In this document: one piece after another, positions 33,010 through 41,576 of the stretch
Numbering within the stretch: the first letter of the stretch is position 1
Layout: each line of letters opens with the position of its first letter
Origin: Cyrtodaria siliqua
Taxonomy: Eukaryota; Mollusca; Bivalvia; Adapedonta; Hiatellidae
Length of the DNA: 64,000 bases
Assembly (NCBI GenBank): GCA_037043455.1
Contig: JAWPHD010010332.1
Coordinates: 1 to 64,000 of the forward strand
Reading direction: 5' to 3'
Program-made: the position numbers and the translations under genes
The notes under the pieces: model-generated
Database searches by the model: none
What the model was told of the DNA's origin: nothing
Seen by the model: the letters and a program-made list of their open reading frames with translations, nothing else

Positions 33010-33560
33010 CTATATAATTTGTGAGTCTACTTGTAAATCATTTCCACGATCAACTAGCAATCCTTTTCCCTTTCTGCCAAATTGCAAACCTTTTCCAGTT
33101 AAGCCACTAATAAGAGATCCAGTCAATGGAATTCCTAATGATGCAAGCAGTCCAATAAATCCTCCAGCTTGTCGTTGCTGCTTTGTCAAGGTAATAGGAC
33201 AACAACCTTTAGACTTTATTTTCTTGTTTCTTTGTGTTAGTGTTAATTTATTTGATCCAAGTATTGCTTGTTTTTTATCACTAGGAATAGTTACCATCCC
33301 ATGTCCAAATAGTTTGCCGATTCCAGCACTCGTCAGACCACTCAGTGCCCCTGTTGCTAATGGTGCTAATACTTTCGGAGCGAGTCTAGCAACTGTTGGT
33401 AATATTGTTTTAGTCAACAAGCCAGCTAATGCTCCCAAAAAAACGTTTTTAGACTGGGATCTCAATTGTGTTTTTGATATATTTATATCTAACCCGCGTC
33501 CGTCGTTTATTGCCTTCTGAATATTTGTAATTTGAGTTGTTGTTAACAACAAAGGAAAAT
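33010..33560 (-). CDS. Hydrophobic GxG virion-associated protein (Polinton)
   Basis: The segment begins around LLLTTTQITNIQKAINDGRG (near 33,555) and runs to the stop at 33,010. A Gly/Ala/Leu-rich hydrophobic stretch (LAPLATGALSGLTSAGIGKL) is followed by a basic region and a second hydrophobic stretch (GGFIGLLASLGIPLTGSLIS), ending in glycine- and lysine-rich repeats. LFGHG and LTGKG fit the adenain cleavage consensus (M/I/L)xGx|G. I infer a virion core or membrane-active protein processed by the element's protease. It is fused in frame to the end of the capsid protein (one open frame 33,010-33,879), probably after loss of the normal stop/start region; its own Met start is not visible. Confidence 0.6.
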
Positions 33561-35047
33561 TCCCAATTAGTTGATTATTCTTTATCCTGAGCGTTAATTC
33601 ACTTTTGTTCTCATAAGCCTTCGCTAAACTCTGTTTCTGGCCATTTGGTAAATCGAAATATAACATTCCAAAGAGATTTTTAAAATTACTCACATTGAGT
33701 AAAGTTCCAGTGTTTTTATCATTTTGCCCGTAAGAATAATTAATAACATCTCTGAATATTTTTATGATATTAGCATAACTATATTCGGTTTCCGGATAAT
33801 AAACTCCCTTTCCAACTTCCAATCTAGCTGATTGTAAATAGCAATGAGCATCATCAGCATTGAGCTTAAACGTATCCAAAAAGAAAGATGAGGATTTTGT
33901 GTTTGAGAAGAACTCTTGTCTGACCTTTGCAGATAAACAAAAACATGGTTTGGACTTTTGACTCCAGCCGTTATTCTAAATACGGACTCGACCGCATGGC
34001 TACTTCTACTTTCTTGTATCATTTCACGATGGTAAATACTGATAAAGGTGATCCTTTGGGAGCAACAAACACAATTAAGAGAATAAAGCAGCAGACTCGG
34101 TTTTATTTAGTCTGTTCATGAAGTAATGAAAAAAGCAACACCTCTCACGCCCCCTAGCACCGGCTTAAGCGGTATTCTACCTCAAAGCCACCTATATTGG
34201 GCTCGTTGGTCCCAAAGGACCAGTAAAATTAACACTACTGATTCGTAGCACGGGGAGACCTTTTACAGCCGCCACACTGCACTAAACGAACGCTAGTGTG
34301 AATTTAATAAAAACTGATAAAGGTGATGGTAAGTGCATCCTGTTTTTGTCATGTGATTTGCCATAATGTAACTTAAACCATCTGGGTTAAATATCATTCC
34401 ACGTATCCACAAAACTAATTTATTAATAACTACTCGGCCGTCATGACCACTTGATTTGAAAGTTAGCACCTTATCATCTGTCAGTTGCAAGCTAATTTCA
34501 ATCTGACTAGGAGGAAGAATGATTGTTTCTAAACCTTCAAAGCAGGAATATTTGTTTAACGGAATTATAGAGTCAACTTTTTGATTAGTTATGATTAAAG
34601 CATGACGAGCCGTAAATCCTAGGTTATAACCAGCTTGGTCATCTCGAGATTCTGCAGCAGCCGTATTATCCAAATAAAAGTATTCGTTTGTTCCGGTTGT
34701 CTATGCATAATCGCCAGAAATTTCAAGCAAGCTTTTGACATTAATAAATCTGTGAAGATTATTTCCATCGTAAATTATTTTTCCATTTTGCTTTACTTGC
34801 AATCTATCAATCAGTGAAGCAATTCTGTTATCGTCTGCGAAAGCGGCTCCATCAGCAAGTGTGTTTACTTGAAAACTGATTTCAAAATATGCGTTATACC
34901 AATAAACTGAGAACTTCTATCATTTAGTGTAAACTGATAACCACTTTTCATTTGCCTTGTAGCATTTCCTAGTTGTGTTATAGGAGTATCTAACTGAACA
35001 GGTACATGTTCATATCTAGTATTATATTTATCATCTAGTAATTAGAT
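33561..35047 (-). pseudogene. MCP: Major capsid protein (double jelly-roll type), broken
   Basis: Pieces in order on the reverse strand: 34,865-35,047 (YEHVPVQLDTPITQLGNAT, SGYQFTLNDRSSQF); 34,680-34,865 (ADGAAFADDNRIASLIDRLQ, NGKIIYDGNNLHRF); 34,330-34,673 (DQAGYNLGFTARHALIITNQ, IIPLNKYSCFEGLETIILPP); 33,880-34,022 (ESVFRITAGVKSPNHVFVYL); 33,600-33,879 (DTFKLNADDAHCYLQSARLE, NLFGMLYFDLPNG). These match the order of blocks I know from Polinton/adintovirus major capsid proteins. Expected size is about 450-500 residues. Breaks: a stop near 34,700, frameshifts near 34,870 and 33,880, and a 260-base insertion at 34,053-34,312. The start codon is not clear. It lies between the pVI-like and GxG protein genes, as expected for a virion cluster. 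Confidence 0.8.
34038..34327. mobile_element. Repeat B insertion in the capsid gene (15-bp TSD)
   Basis: The capsid frame is interrupted by 34,053-34,312. The flanks are the identical 15-mer actgataaaggtgat (34,038-34,052 and 34,313-34,327). The insert begins 'cctttgggagc' and contains 'tagtctgttcatgaag' and 'cacgccccctagcaccgg', resembling repeat B at 1.2 kb and 55.1 kb. A duplication of this length and no terminal inverted repeats suggest LINE-type retroposition. The insert must be younger than the Polinton insertion. Confidence 0.75.
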
Positions 35048-35053
35048 TATTTG

Positions 35054-35452
35054 TTATTTAATCAATTGTTTAATTCTTGCATAAATATTTTTGGTTCCTC
35101 TTCCGGATAGTAATCTGTTAATTTTTGCATTTACATCTTCTTTAGTTTTAGCTACAACTTCTTTTTTGTTATCAGCCTTTGTAAGTTCTTTTAAAATTAT
35201 CTCACCTGTTGGTTTAGGTTTTATAACTGAAACTAACTTATCAACAGCCATTTTTCCTACTTCATCCCCAAGTTTTTTAAAACCGCTTTCTATGATTTGT
35301 TTACCAGCAGTTTCTAATGCCTTTTTGCCAGCTGTTTTCACAGACTCACTGAATATCTTTGATCTAACTTTTGCAAAAATGTCAAATATGCCAGCTCCAG
35401 TTAATCGATTGAGTATATGTTCCCATAATAGTGTAACTTTTTTAAACGTCTC
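35054..35452 (-). CDS. pVI-like small virion protein of the Polinton
   Basis: The open frame starts at or above MRRLKKLHY (ATG at 35,452) in one reading. The main frame gives TLLWEHILNRLTGAGIFDIF, then KKALETAGKQIIESGFKKLG, and ends SGRGTKNIYARIKQLIK. It is amphipathic and rich in Lys and Ala. LTGAG near the N-terminus and LSGRG near the C-terminus fit the adenain cleavage consensus (M/I/L)xGx|G at both ends, the layout of adenovirus pVI and pre-core proteins. I infer a protease-processed internal virion protein. The 95-residue part from 35,341 to 35,054 is intact; the exact start is uncertain and there may be a frameshift near 35,450. Confidence 0.6.
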   Translation of the reverse strand, partial: ETFKKVTLLWEHILNRLTGAGIFDIFAKVRSKIFSESVKTAGKKALETAGKQIIESGFKKLGDEVGKMAVDKLVSVIKPKPTGEIILKELTKADNKKEVVAKTKEDVNAKINRLLSGRGTKNIYARIKQLIK

Positions 35453-35474
35453 ATATAACTTATATTACATTCAT

Positions 35475-36240
35475 TCCTTTAAAACAAATCGAAATCATGT
35501 ATGACCTCCATTAAGATTAATATTTTTACCAGAGAAATCGGTTATGTAAATATTAATTCTGTTAATGATCGTTTTGTTTACTTCACAGAACCCGACTCTT
35601 ATCGGTTGATCTTTAAAAGGATACGACCTTGTGAGATCAGCTGTTCTTATTTCATAAATGATATCTCCTTATGATCCATCAACAATAGAAGTAAGATCAG
35701 CTGTACTTATTTCATAAATGACATCCCCGTATGATCCATCAACAATAAAATTACTTATAAAATCATAGTGGATATACAATGTATGGATAGAATTTGTTAT
35801 GTTTGGTGTTACAGTTCCAAATTTAGTTTCTCTAATAACAGCATCTTTGTAAAACCCAATTAAGGTGTGAAAGTTTGTTTCTCTTAAATCAAGCATGAAA
35901 TTATTATAAATGGTAACTAAACATTTGAAACTTGATATATCAAATTCAATTCTTATCGGGACATGTGAGTCGGCAGGTAAATCACCGTTTACAGTCAACT
36001 TTTATGGAATTATCGATATAACATAACTGTAATTTCCATTTGCACAATTAATAGTTTTCCAATCTGTTCAATTGTGATACCTTATCACTTTGTAATTACA
36101 ATCCTATCGAGTCCAATGCCATACTGTTTGTTCTCGCCTAATACTAATTGTCTGTCAAATACAGTTGTAAAATTACTTGGTGTGTTTGAGCTATTAATTA
36201 TTGACGCTTTTTCTGATGATAATACCATTTTTTGTTCCAT
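35475..36240 (-). pseudogene. mCP: Minor capsid (penton-type) protein
   Basis: The start MEQKMVLSSEKASIINSSNT (ATG complement at 36,238-36,240) and SNFTTVFDRQLVLGENKQYG with IGLDRIVIT match the N-terminus of Polinton/adintovirus minor capsid proteins ('NSSNTPS.F.......L....Y.IGL'). The C-terminal part (35,669-35,998) has GDLPADSHVPIRIEFDISSF, HTLIGFYKDAV and TVTPNITNSIHTLYIHYDFI, again typical. The two parts are in different frames with a break near 36,000-36,080. A 60-base tandem duplication (35,635-35,754) adds 20 codons, and one unit carries a stop. Further stops are at 35,495 and near the end. It makes the vertex protein in related particles; this copy is dead. Confidence 0.75.
35635..35754. 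repeat. 60-bp tandem duplication in the minor capsid gene
   Basis: Units 35,635-35,694 and 35,695-35,754 both start 'gatcagctgt' and contain 'cttatttcataaatga' and 'tatgatccatcaacaat'. The length is a multiple of three. One unit has a TAT-to-TAA change that creates a stop on the coding strand. Confidence 0.85.
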
Positions 36241-36250
36241 ATAATATAAA
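36241..36250 (-). promoter_or_regulatory. Start-proximal motif, minor capsid gene
   Basis: 'tttatattat' directly precedes ATGG on the reverse strand. Confidence 0.5.
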
Positions 36251-36263
36251 TAGATAAAATTAA

Positions 36264-36502
36264 TCACCTAAATAAAAGTTTAAAACTTGATTTTTCAAAA
36301 TTAAGAACTTTTGTAGTGCCACTTTGTATGGCCGTATTTAAAACAAATGCCTCTCCTTCTTTAATATATAATTCAAATATTTCTTTTAGTATACATTTGC
36401 CATTTTCTATTTTTGGATATAACTTCTTAATAATACGAACGATAATCTTCAGATCCAAATTTTCTACATCTCCCTCTGTAAAAATAAAATCTATTTCAAT
36501 TA
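36264..36502 (-). CDS. Small Polinton protein of unknown function
   Basis: The open frame encodes about 79 residues, beginning LIEIDFIFTEGDVENLDLKI and continuing VRIIKKLYPKIENGKCILKE, then IFELYIKEGEAFVLNTAIQS. It may be a separate small gene or the C-terminus of the fibre-like protein just upstream, with which it is nearly contiguous (14 bases apart). No motif is recognised. The frame is intact for its length. It ends 24 bases before the minor capsid start. Confidence 0.45.
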
Positions 36503-36515
36503 ATTAGCGCCCGGA

Positions 36516-37663
36516 TTAACGAATTCTATGTGCACCGGTATTTCTATTTTTCATAAAATATTCTTCAGTATTTATAAATGAATTGGTTACAAGAGTAAAC
36601 GCTTCGAGAAAATATTTACGAGAGGTTCTTTCAAGTGGTTTTCGTGTCGGATATGATACATAATCGTAGTCATCTTGAATAATACTTATTGCATCTATCG
36701 TATATTCAAAAAGTAGAATCCGACTTAAATATTCTACTTTTACTTTCAATTCGTCAATTATACCAAGAACTGCTGTGTGCCGACTATCAGACTTTTGATT
36801 AAACTGTTTCAGTGAAGCAATTTCACCGTCAAAAGTTTTGCTCCTTTCATTCTGAGCAGCTTTCAATTGCTTTGAAGCATCATCAATAGAATTTTCTAAT
36901 TTTTCAGTGTAAACCAGTTTGCTCAGAGCAGTCTCAGCGTCTTGATGCCAACCATTTTCATTTTTATGACTTCAAACTCTTTGCTGATATCGCCAACGTT
37001 AGTGCTTATCTGTTCATTTAATATTTTAATTTGAGTTATTTCAGTATTAAAAGCAGTTCTCATTCGTTTTAAAGCATCAGCAATAGCAGTTTCTAGTTCA
37101 TTGTTGTCAACCATTTGTTTATTGATTTCTCCAATCCGTGTATTAATATTTTCAACACCGGATCTTATTGTTCACTTAATTTCTTATAGTTTTCACTATC
37201 TTCTAATCCATCTTCTTTCTTTTCTAGCTCTTTTAAAGCATCACTCAAAAGTTTTATTTCATCTTTTAAACAATTTTGAATTTCAATCATTTTCTCACGG
37301 TTTGCTTTTAACTTTGTTTGTATTTGGCTTAGTTTATCATCAACACCTGTTGTTAAATTTTTCATCATGTCTGGAATTTTATCAATATTATAATCACGTA
37401 CGATCTTTGTTATTCTTCTTATAGTGAATTGCCTTGTTGCTGGATCATCTGCTTTTTCTGGATTACCAACATTGGTAATTTTATTATTATCCATGTTAAG
37501 ATCACTTTTTAAAACATTTTCCTGGTTTTTACCCTTGTGAAGATAATTAACCAGATGTTTTTGTTTTACATACTCAGACAGCACAATACCAAAATTCTAC
37601 TACTGGCAGTGTCAATATTACAAATGTTGGTATTGTGCTGTCAAGATCATTAAGAAGTCCCAT
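36516..37663 (-). pseudogene. Fibre-like coiled-coil protein of the Polinton
   Basis: Pieces in order: MGLLNDLDSTIPTFVI (start complement at 37,661-37,663), a frame change, YVKQKHLVNYLHKGKNQENV, then LNMDNNKITNVGNPEKADDP and ATRQFTIRRI (37,165-37,584). The phrase 'LNMDNNKITN.G.P...DD..T..' resembles the shaft-entry motif of viral and phage tail fibres ('L.M....I..L..P....DA..K.Y'). After that come long heptad-like stretches rich in K, E, L and I (37,165-37,330; 36,923-37,114; 36,760-36,866) that predict coiled coil, and a C-terminal domain (36,516-36,760) without recognised motif. At least three frameshifts. I infer an attachment or spike protein. Confidence 0.55.
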
Positions 37664-37675
37664 TATATATAATAT
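37664..37675 (-). promoter_or_regulatory. Start-proximal motif, fibre-like gene
   Basis: 'atattatatata' directly precedes ATGGG on the reverse strand. A palindrome, 'cttaagtagctgctacttaag' without its outer bases (about 37,691-37,711), lies between this gene and the ATPase stop. Confidence 0.45.
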
Positions 37676-37737
37676 ATGTTAAAATGGGTTGCTTAAGTAG
37701 CTGCTACTTAAGTCCCGTTATATATGATATGATTAGA

Positions 37738-38381
37738 TTAAATTTCACCAGTGAAGTTTTTTTTTACCCACTTTCTAGAACGATCAAGATACAGAAAGTC
37801 GTACTGCTTGTCAAATGCTTTTTTATACTGATCTTTGCTAACACCTTGTTCGATAGAAAGCATACACAGCTCACGATTAACTGGAGTTGCAAAGAAGATA
37901 TAATGAGAGCAGTTCAAACGAATGTCTCTGGGAGTTTTGTAATAAGATTAAGATAAATAAATTACACAACAATTTGTATGCCTTCCCTGGATGTAATAAT
38001 TAATTATATCATTTTGATTGCGTTCACAAACATAATCATCAACAATGACTGTCTTCTGATTATCTGAATCCAAAGTATCCACAGGGATAACTTGATCATT
38101 TGAACATTCTAATATATCTTTAACCGAAATTTTGTTCTTTTTTGCTATCTTTCTGACATTTTGTGATAAGACCTTGTACTTTGACTGCTCCAAGATTTTA
38201 GCAAACAAGTAAATCTTTTCATAGTAAACTAAAGGTTTTAATAGCATGTGAACTTACGTGTTTGTTTTGCCAGAACCTGAATTACCACAAATTAACATTC
38301 TAAACAACAGAGTGGCATAAATTTCCATATCTGTTTAAAATTACCGTTTTCTGTTTTCATATCATAGTTTGGAATTTCCAT
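37738..38381 (-). pseudogene. ATP: Packaging ATPase (FtsK/HerA, A32-like)
   Basis: These ATPases pump viral DNA into the capsid. The reverse strand starts MEIPNYDMKTENGNF (ATG complement 38,379-38,381). After a frame change it has RMLICGNSGSGKTNT (Walker A, complement of about 38,258-38,300) and a stop. The frame from 38,247 has LLKPLVYYEKIYLFAKI, KTVIVDDYVCERNQNDIINY (Walker B, VIVDD) and GRHTNCCVIYLS (sensor region), then a CAA-to-TAA-type stop at about 37,945. The same frame continues beyond the stop to the natural end at 37,738. About 215 codons in total, normal for the family. Motifs are intact, but one frameshift and two stops make it inactive. Confidence 0.85.
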
Positions 38382-38391
38382 TATAATATGT
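38382..38391 (-). promoter_or_regulatory. Start-proximal motif, ATPase gene
   Basis: 'catattata' directly precedes ATGGAAAT on the reverse strand. Confidence 0.5.
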
Positions 38392-38472
38392 TCAGATAAT
38401 ACTTGTCTTAACTTGTCTTAACTTATTTTAACTTATTTTAATATATCTTATATTATACATGTCTTTGTTAAA
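38392..38472. promoter_or_regulatory. Divergent intergenic region with 10-bp repeats
   Basis: This separates the reverse-strand virion genes from the forward-strand genes. It has five 10-base units: 'cttgtcttaa' twice, 'cttattttaa' twice and a partial 'tatatctta' (about 38,402-38,450), then 'ttatattatacatg'. The position suggests a bidirectional control region. The Polinton relic at 61.4 kb has a different upstream sequence with only the start-proximal part shared. Confidence 0.5.
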
Positions 38473-39965
38473 ATGGAATAAATTAGCGAAAAGCGGATGA
38501 GCTTGTTAAAGAATACAAGAATAGAGTTATCCGAAAGAAATAGAAAAAGAAGCTAGCCGTGATATATACACAGAAGAATTTAAACCTGTAACTAGCGAAA
38601 TAACAGAGCAAACAAGGCGGCTAGCTGAACATTTGATTACCCTTCCAGAAGTATGTCAACAGTTGTCTTTTTTTCCTGAGGCAATACGCCCACAATTACT
38701 TGCCCCGCCTGAGCGTGGAGCTATAGCACCACCAACGCTACTAACGCTATTACAGCTACCGCCACCACCAACGCTGCTGTCACAACCGCAACTAGCTGTC
38801 AGGCAAACCGCATATCCTGAAGACCAAGCACCGCCGACTGGTTACATAGAGGAGATGAAGCGGTGGATGGATCCTATGTCTAGATTAAGTAAAACTCAGA
38901 AAGAGTGCTTAGACCAAAACCTGCCAAACCTGTTGATTTCAGGGAGGAACTAAAGCAGACATTGGAGTCTGGACCAAAATTAAGAAGTGTTTCGGACAGA
39001 GTGCTTGGTCTAAAACCTGTCGAAGAGAAAGGGGATAAACTAAAGCGGGATATAGAGTCTAGACCAAAATTAAGAAGTGCTTCAGACAGAGTGTTTGGGC
39101 TGAACCCAAGGAAGAAGAAATACTAAAAGAAGTAGAAAAAGAATGGGAAGAAGAACCTGCTGTGAGGCCTAAAGAACCCAAACAGGTGTTCTTTTGATGT
39201 TAACTTGGATGCTGGTAAGAATAAGACGTACTTGATAAGAATAAATTACCAATACCATCTGAAATACCAGGTATTATGGAAGGAAAAGTTAATCATGGTG
39301 AATATATTAAAAAGGCTAGAGAGTTACGGAAGAAAATAATTCCAAAGATAACAGGGAAACAGGTAAGAATAGGCAACCTCAGCGAAACAAAACTCAAAGA
39401 GAGGATCGAGGGAGCGGAAACCGTCGCACATAAACGCGAACTTAAAATATTACTAAATAGTTTCGCGCATCGTGAGCTAGCCAAGGCCCCACTTATACAA
39501 GAATATAATTAATTAAATGTGAAGAGGATGCTCTGAATTTTTACATAGAGAGGTTACCTGAGAGAATTCGAGCAGCTAGTGAAACTACACAAAAGACTGG
39601 CAAAGGGATGGATGCAACAAAATAAAAATTCCAACAAAGTTGACAAAGATGGTCATTACGGCATGTCACAAATTGATTTACCCATTTATTGTCAAACAAG
39701 GAGAAGTAGTTGTGCTAGACCTAAAAGTAGACGATGATTTTATAGACTTGATAACAAAGCGTTACAATAATTAAAAAACGTATTCAAAGCTGTCTCAGAA
39801 TGCTTTTAAGGAAATAACAGAATTATCTGATTTGCCAATTCACAAAGGTTCTACAAAGTTCAAGAAGATTTTAGGAGGTGTTGCCGATGTTAAATATTAC
39901 TATAGTCCTGACGATTTGATTAATGATCTGGAGTTAGTATGTGAAAGTATCAAATCGGGATATAA
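38473..39965 (+). pseudogene. Repeat-containing Polinton protein (unknown function)
   Basis: The start region is 'gttaaaATGGAATAA' at 38,473, where a stop interrupts at codon 3. Later frames: YTEEFKPVTSEITEQTRRLA, LPEVCQQLSFFPEAIRPQLL, a proline-rich stretch, MKRWMDPMSRLSKTQKECL, then two imperfect repeats of about 28 residues each (LESGPKLRSVSDRVLGLKPV and IESRPKLRSASDRVFGLNP). A basic region (39,276-39,512) with KLKERIEGAETVAHKRELKI and a C-terminal part TKFKKILGGVADVKYYYSPD, DLINDLELVCESIKSG (39,830-39,960) follow. The N-terminus is also found in the relic at 61.2-61.4 kb. Large proteins in this position occur in related elements, but I do not know the function. Several frame breaks. Confidence 0.55.
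38946..39115 (+). repeat. Internal tandem repeat of about 87 bp in the repeat protein
   Basis: Two adjacent units share 'gaccaaaattaagaagtg' and 'cggacagagtg' or 'cagacagagtg'. The encoded repeats are written in the gene entry. A third, weaker unit may lie just upstream (SRLSKTQKECL). Confidence 0.65.
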
Positions 39966-40230
39966 TAGAATTGAATTGAATTGGGGTTTAAGGCGCACCA
40001 ACACATGACAGGTTATATGGCGCCTAACAGGCATGAATATACCAGGCTCCTCCTCCATGTACATCGAGATAAAATATGGAAAGTGTGCCTAGAATCTTCT
40101 CACCATGAACTGCAGAGTTGCTGCAAATTCTATTGTAGAAACTCCATTTACGCTGGAGCCACGTTTATTGTTTTTCTGCCACTGCTCTTTTGATGTGAGC
40201 GGGATGGCACCTGAAACAATGCAGGGATCA
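39966..40230 (+). mobile_element. SINE-like insertion in the Polinton
   Basis: 'tagaattgaattgaattgg' followed by 'ggcgcaccaacacatgac' and 'ggttatatggcgcc' resembles the tail and body of the SINE at 29.8 kb. It cuts the end of the repeat protein after 'KSGYN'. The right boundary is uncertain and no target duplication was found. Confidence 0.5.
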
Positions 40231-40496
40231 TGATGAAGACCTTTAATGAACATGAACAAAAAATGATAAAATGAACATGAATTTGGGGAGATTCTACCCT
40301 CTGCCTACCCCTCCAAAGGGATATGCAGTGGTCCTATTTTTTGCCCCAGGAAATAATAGTCCACAGTTATTGCTCAGTTAATAAAAGGTATAAGCATAAT
40401 CGATGCATTATTAGAAAAAAGGCGAAATGTCACCCAAAGAACATGAGCAACTAGTTTCTAAATATTTTGATTGAATTATTGTCTAACTGTAGTTCT

Positions 40497-40932
40497 ACAT
40501 GAAAACCAAAGAAGAATTAATTGATCACTTGACGCGACTTGTAGCTGTATACAGACGCAGTTATAAATTGTGCGGCATCATAAACACAACATTACAAATT
40601 GTTAGTGCTATAATTGGTTGTACTGCCGTATTGGCATGGTTCCGGCAATTCCTGTTTTTGTAGCCGCAGTTGGTGCAGTTCCTCCAGTAGTTGCTGTTTT
40701 AGCAAGCAAAACAAGAATAGCAGAAAAAAAGACTTTGTTGAAAACGAATCATAGAAGTTTTAAACTACTTCCTTCATATGTTCAAACAACTACAGGACTA
40801 GAAAATGATGAAAAGATAAATAGGATTACCTTTAATAAAATATTAGAAATTCAAAAGAATGATAATTTCACGGAACCTCTGGAAATGTATATGAAAATAT
40901 TTAAATTAAACGGCCATGGTATCCAGTCGTAA
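40497..40932 (+). pseudogene. Small membrane protein of the Polinton
   Basis: The first frame reads MKTKEELIDHLTRLVAVYRR, SYKLCGIINTTLQIVSAIIG and CTAVLAWFRQF, then shifts near 40,640 into PAIPVFVAAVGAVPPVVAVL followed by ASKTRIAEKKTLLKTNHRSF and a C-terminal part to IQS at 40,932. Two hydrophobic stretches, before and after the shift, suggest a two-span membrane protein with a basic, helical cytoplasmic tail. No family was recognised. It converges with the Cys-rich gene downstream, with a perfect hairpin between them. Confidence 0.5.
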
Positions 40933-40978
40933 TTCTTTTTCAACTTGAAAAGATGCTCCGTAGGAACTTATCTACTAA

Positions 40979-41001
40979 AACGGTCGCTGTAAGCGACCGT
41001 T
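40979..41001. terminator. Perfect hairpin between convergent genes
   Basis: Stem aacggtcgct / agcgaccgtt (10 perfect pairs) with loop gta. It lies between the convergent membrane-protein and Cys-rich genes and is GC-rich in an AT-rich context. A transcript-end or RNA-processing role is an inference. Confidence 0.45.
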
Positions 41002-41186
41002 CAACTTGTTTCCATATCCTATCGTAATTTTTCTTTAGTAGATTTTGTTTTAATCGGTTTTGTTTCTTTTTTAATTTTTAATATTTATAAAAACATTCTG
41101 AAAAATGTATTCAAATTTGATTGAACTTTTTCGACCCTCTATTTTATCCGAGACCTTTGTAATTTTGAAAAAAAATCTTCAAATCT

Positions 41187-41525
41187 TTATCTATTTGTAG
41201 AAGAAAAATCATATTCTACCAAGTAGTACTTTCTGTGGTAAATAGTTTTCTTTCGGTTGTAGTTGTAACCTGCAATAAGGTTGTAACCGTTGTGAACTCC
41301 ACAATTAAGACAAATACGTTCATTATCGAAAACCTCATTAGTACCATTACAATTAATACATGCATTAGAGCATTTGTAACACAGCTTGGTTTTGGCACAA
41401 TATTTACAAAGCTTCTTTTTATTAGTCATGTAAAATAAGATGCAATCGAAACATACTCCAGGTGAATCAATAATATCCAAAACTCTTTCACAATATTTGA
41501 AATTCAGTATATTATTATATAGCAT
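41187..41525 (-). CDS. Cys-rich zinc-binding protein (possibly VLTF3-like)
   Basis: The 112-residue protein has at least four CX2C or similar pairs: CFDC, CKYC, CYKCSNACINC and CLNCG. After the last pair it reads NRKKTIYHRKYYLVEYDF. A zinc-ribbon followed by a 'Y.R..Y' helix recalls the late transcription factor VLTF3 family of large DNA viruses and some related elements. The helix region ends early here, so the match is weak. The frame is open and starts MLYNNILNFKYCERV. It is transcribed leftward, against its neighbours. If VLTF3-like, it would drive the late, virion-protein genes; alternatively it is an unrelated zinc-finger protein. Confidence 0.5.
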   Translation of the reverse strand: MLYNNILNFKYCERVLDIIDSPGVCFDCILFYMTNKKKLCKYCAKTKLCYKCSNACINCNGTNEVFDNERICLNCGVHNGYNLIAGYNYNRKKTIYHRKYYLVEYDFSSTNR

Positions 41526-41540
41526 TATATATTTAAAATA

Positions 41541-41576
41541 TAGGCTTAAAGAAATATTATCTTAAGTAATATTATA
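41541..41576 (+). promoter_or_regulatory. Leader motif 1 (shared with 42,083)
   Basis: 'taggcttaaagaaat' followed 12 bases later by 'aatattata' abutting ATGG at 41,577. Nearly the same leader precedes the PolB start. Confidence 0.6.

Noticed and set aside
32900..33520. 206-codon forward open frame opposite the Polinton virion gene
   Set aside because: It is the antisense of the GxG/capsid frame, which has clear motifs; a low-stop shadow.
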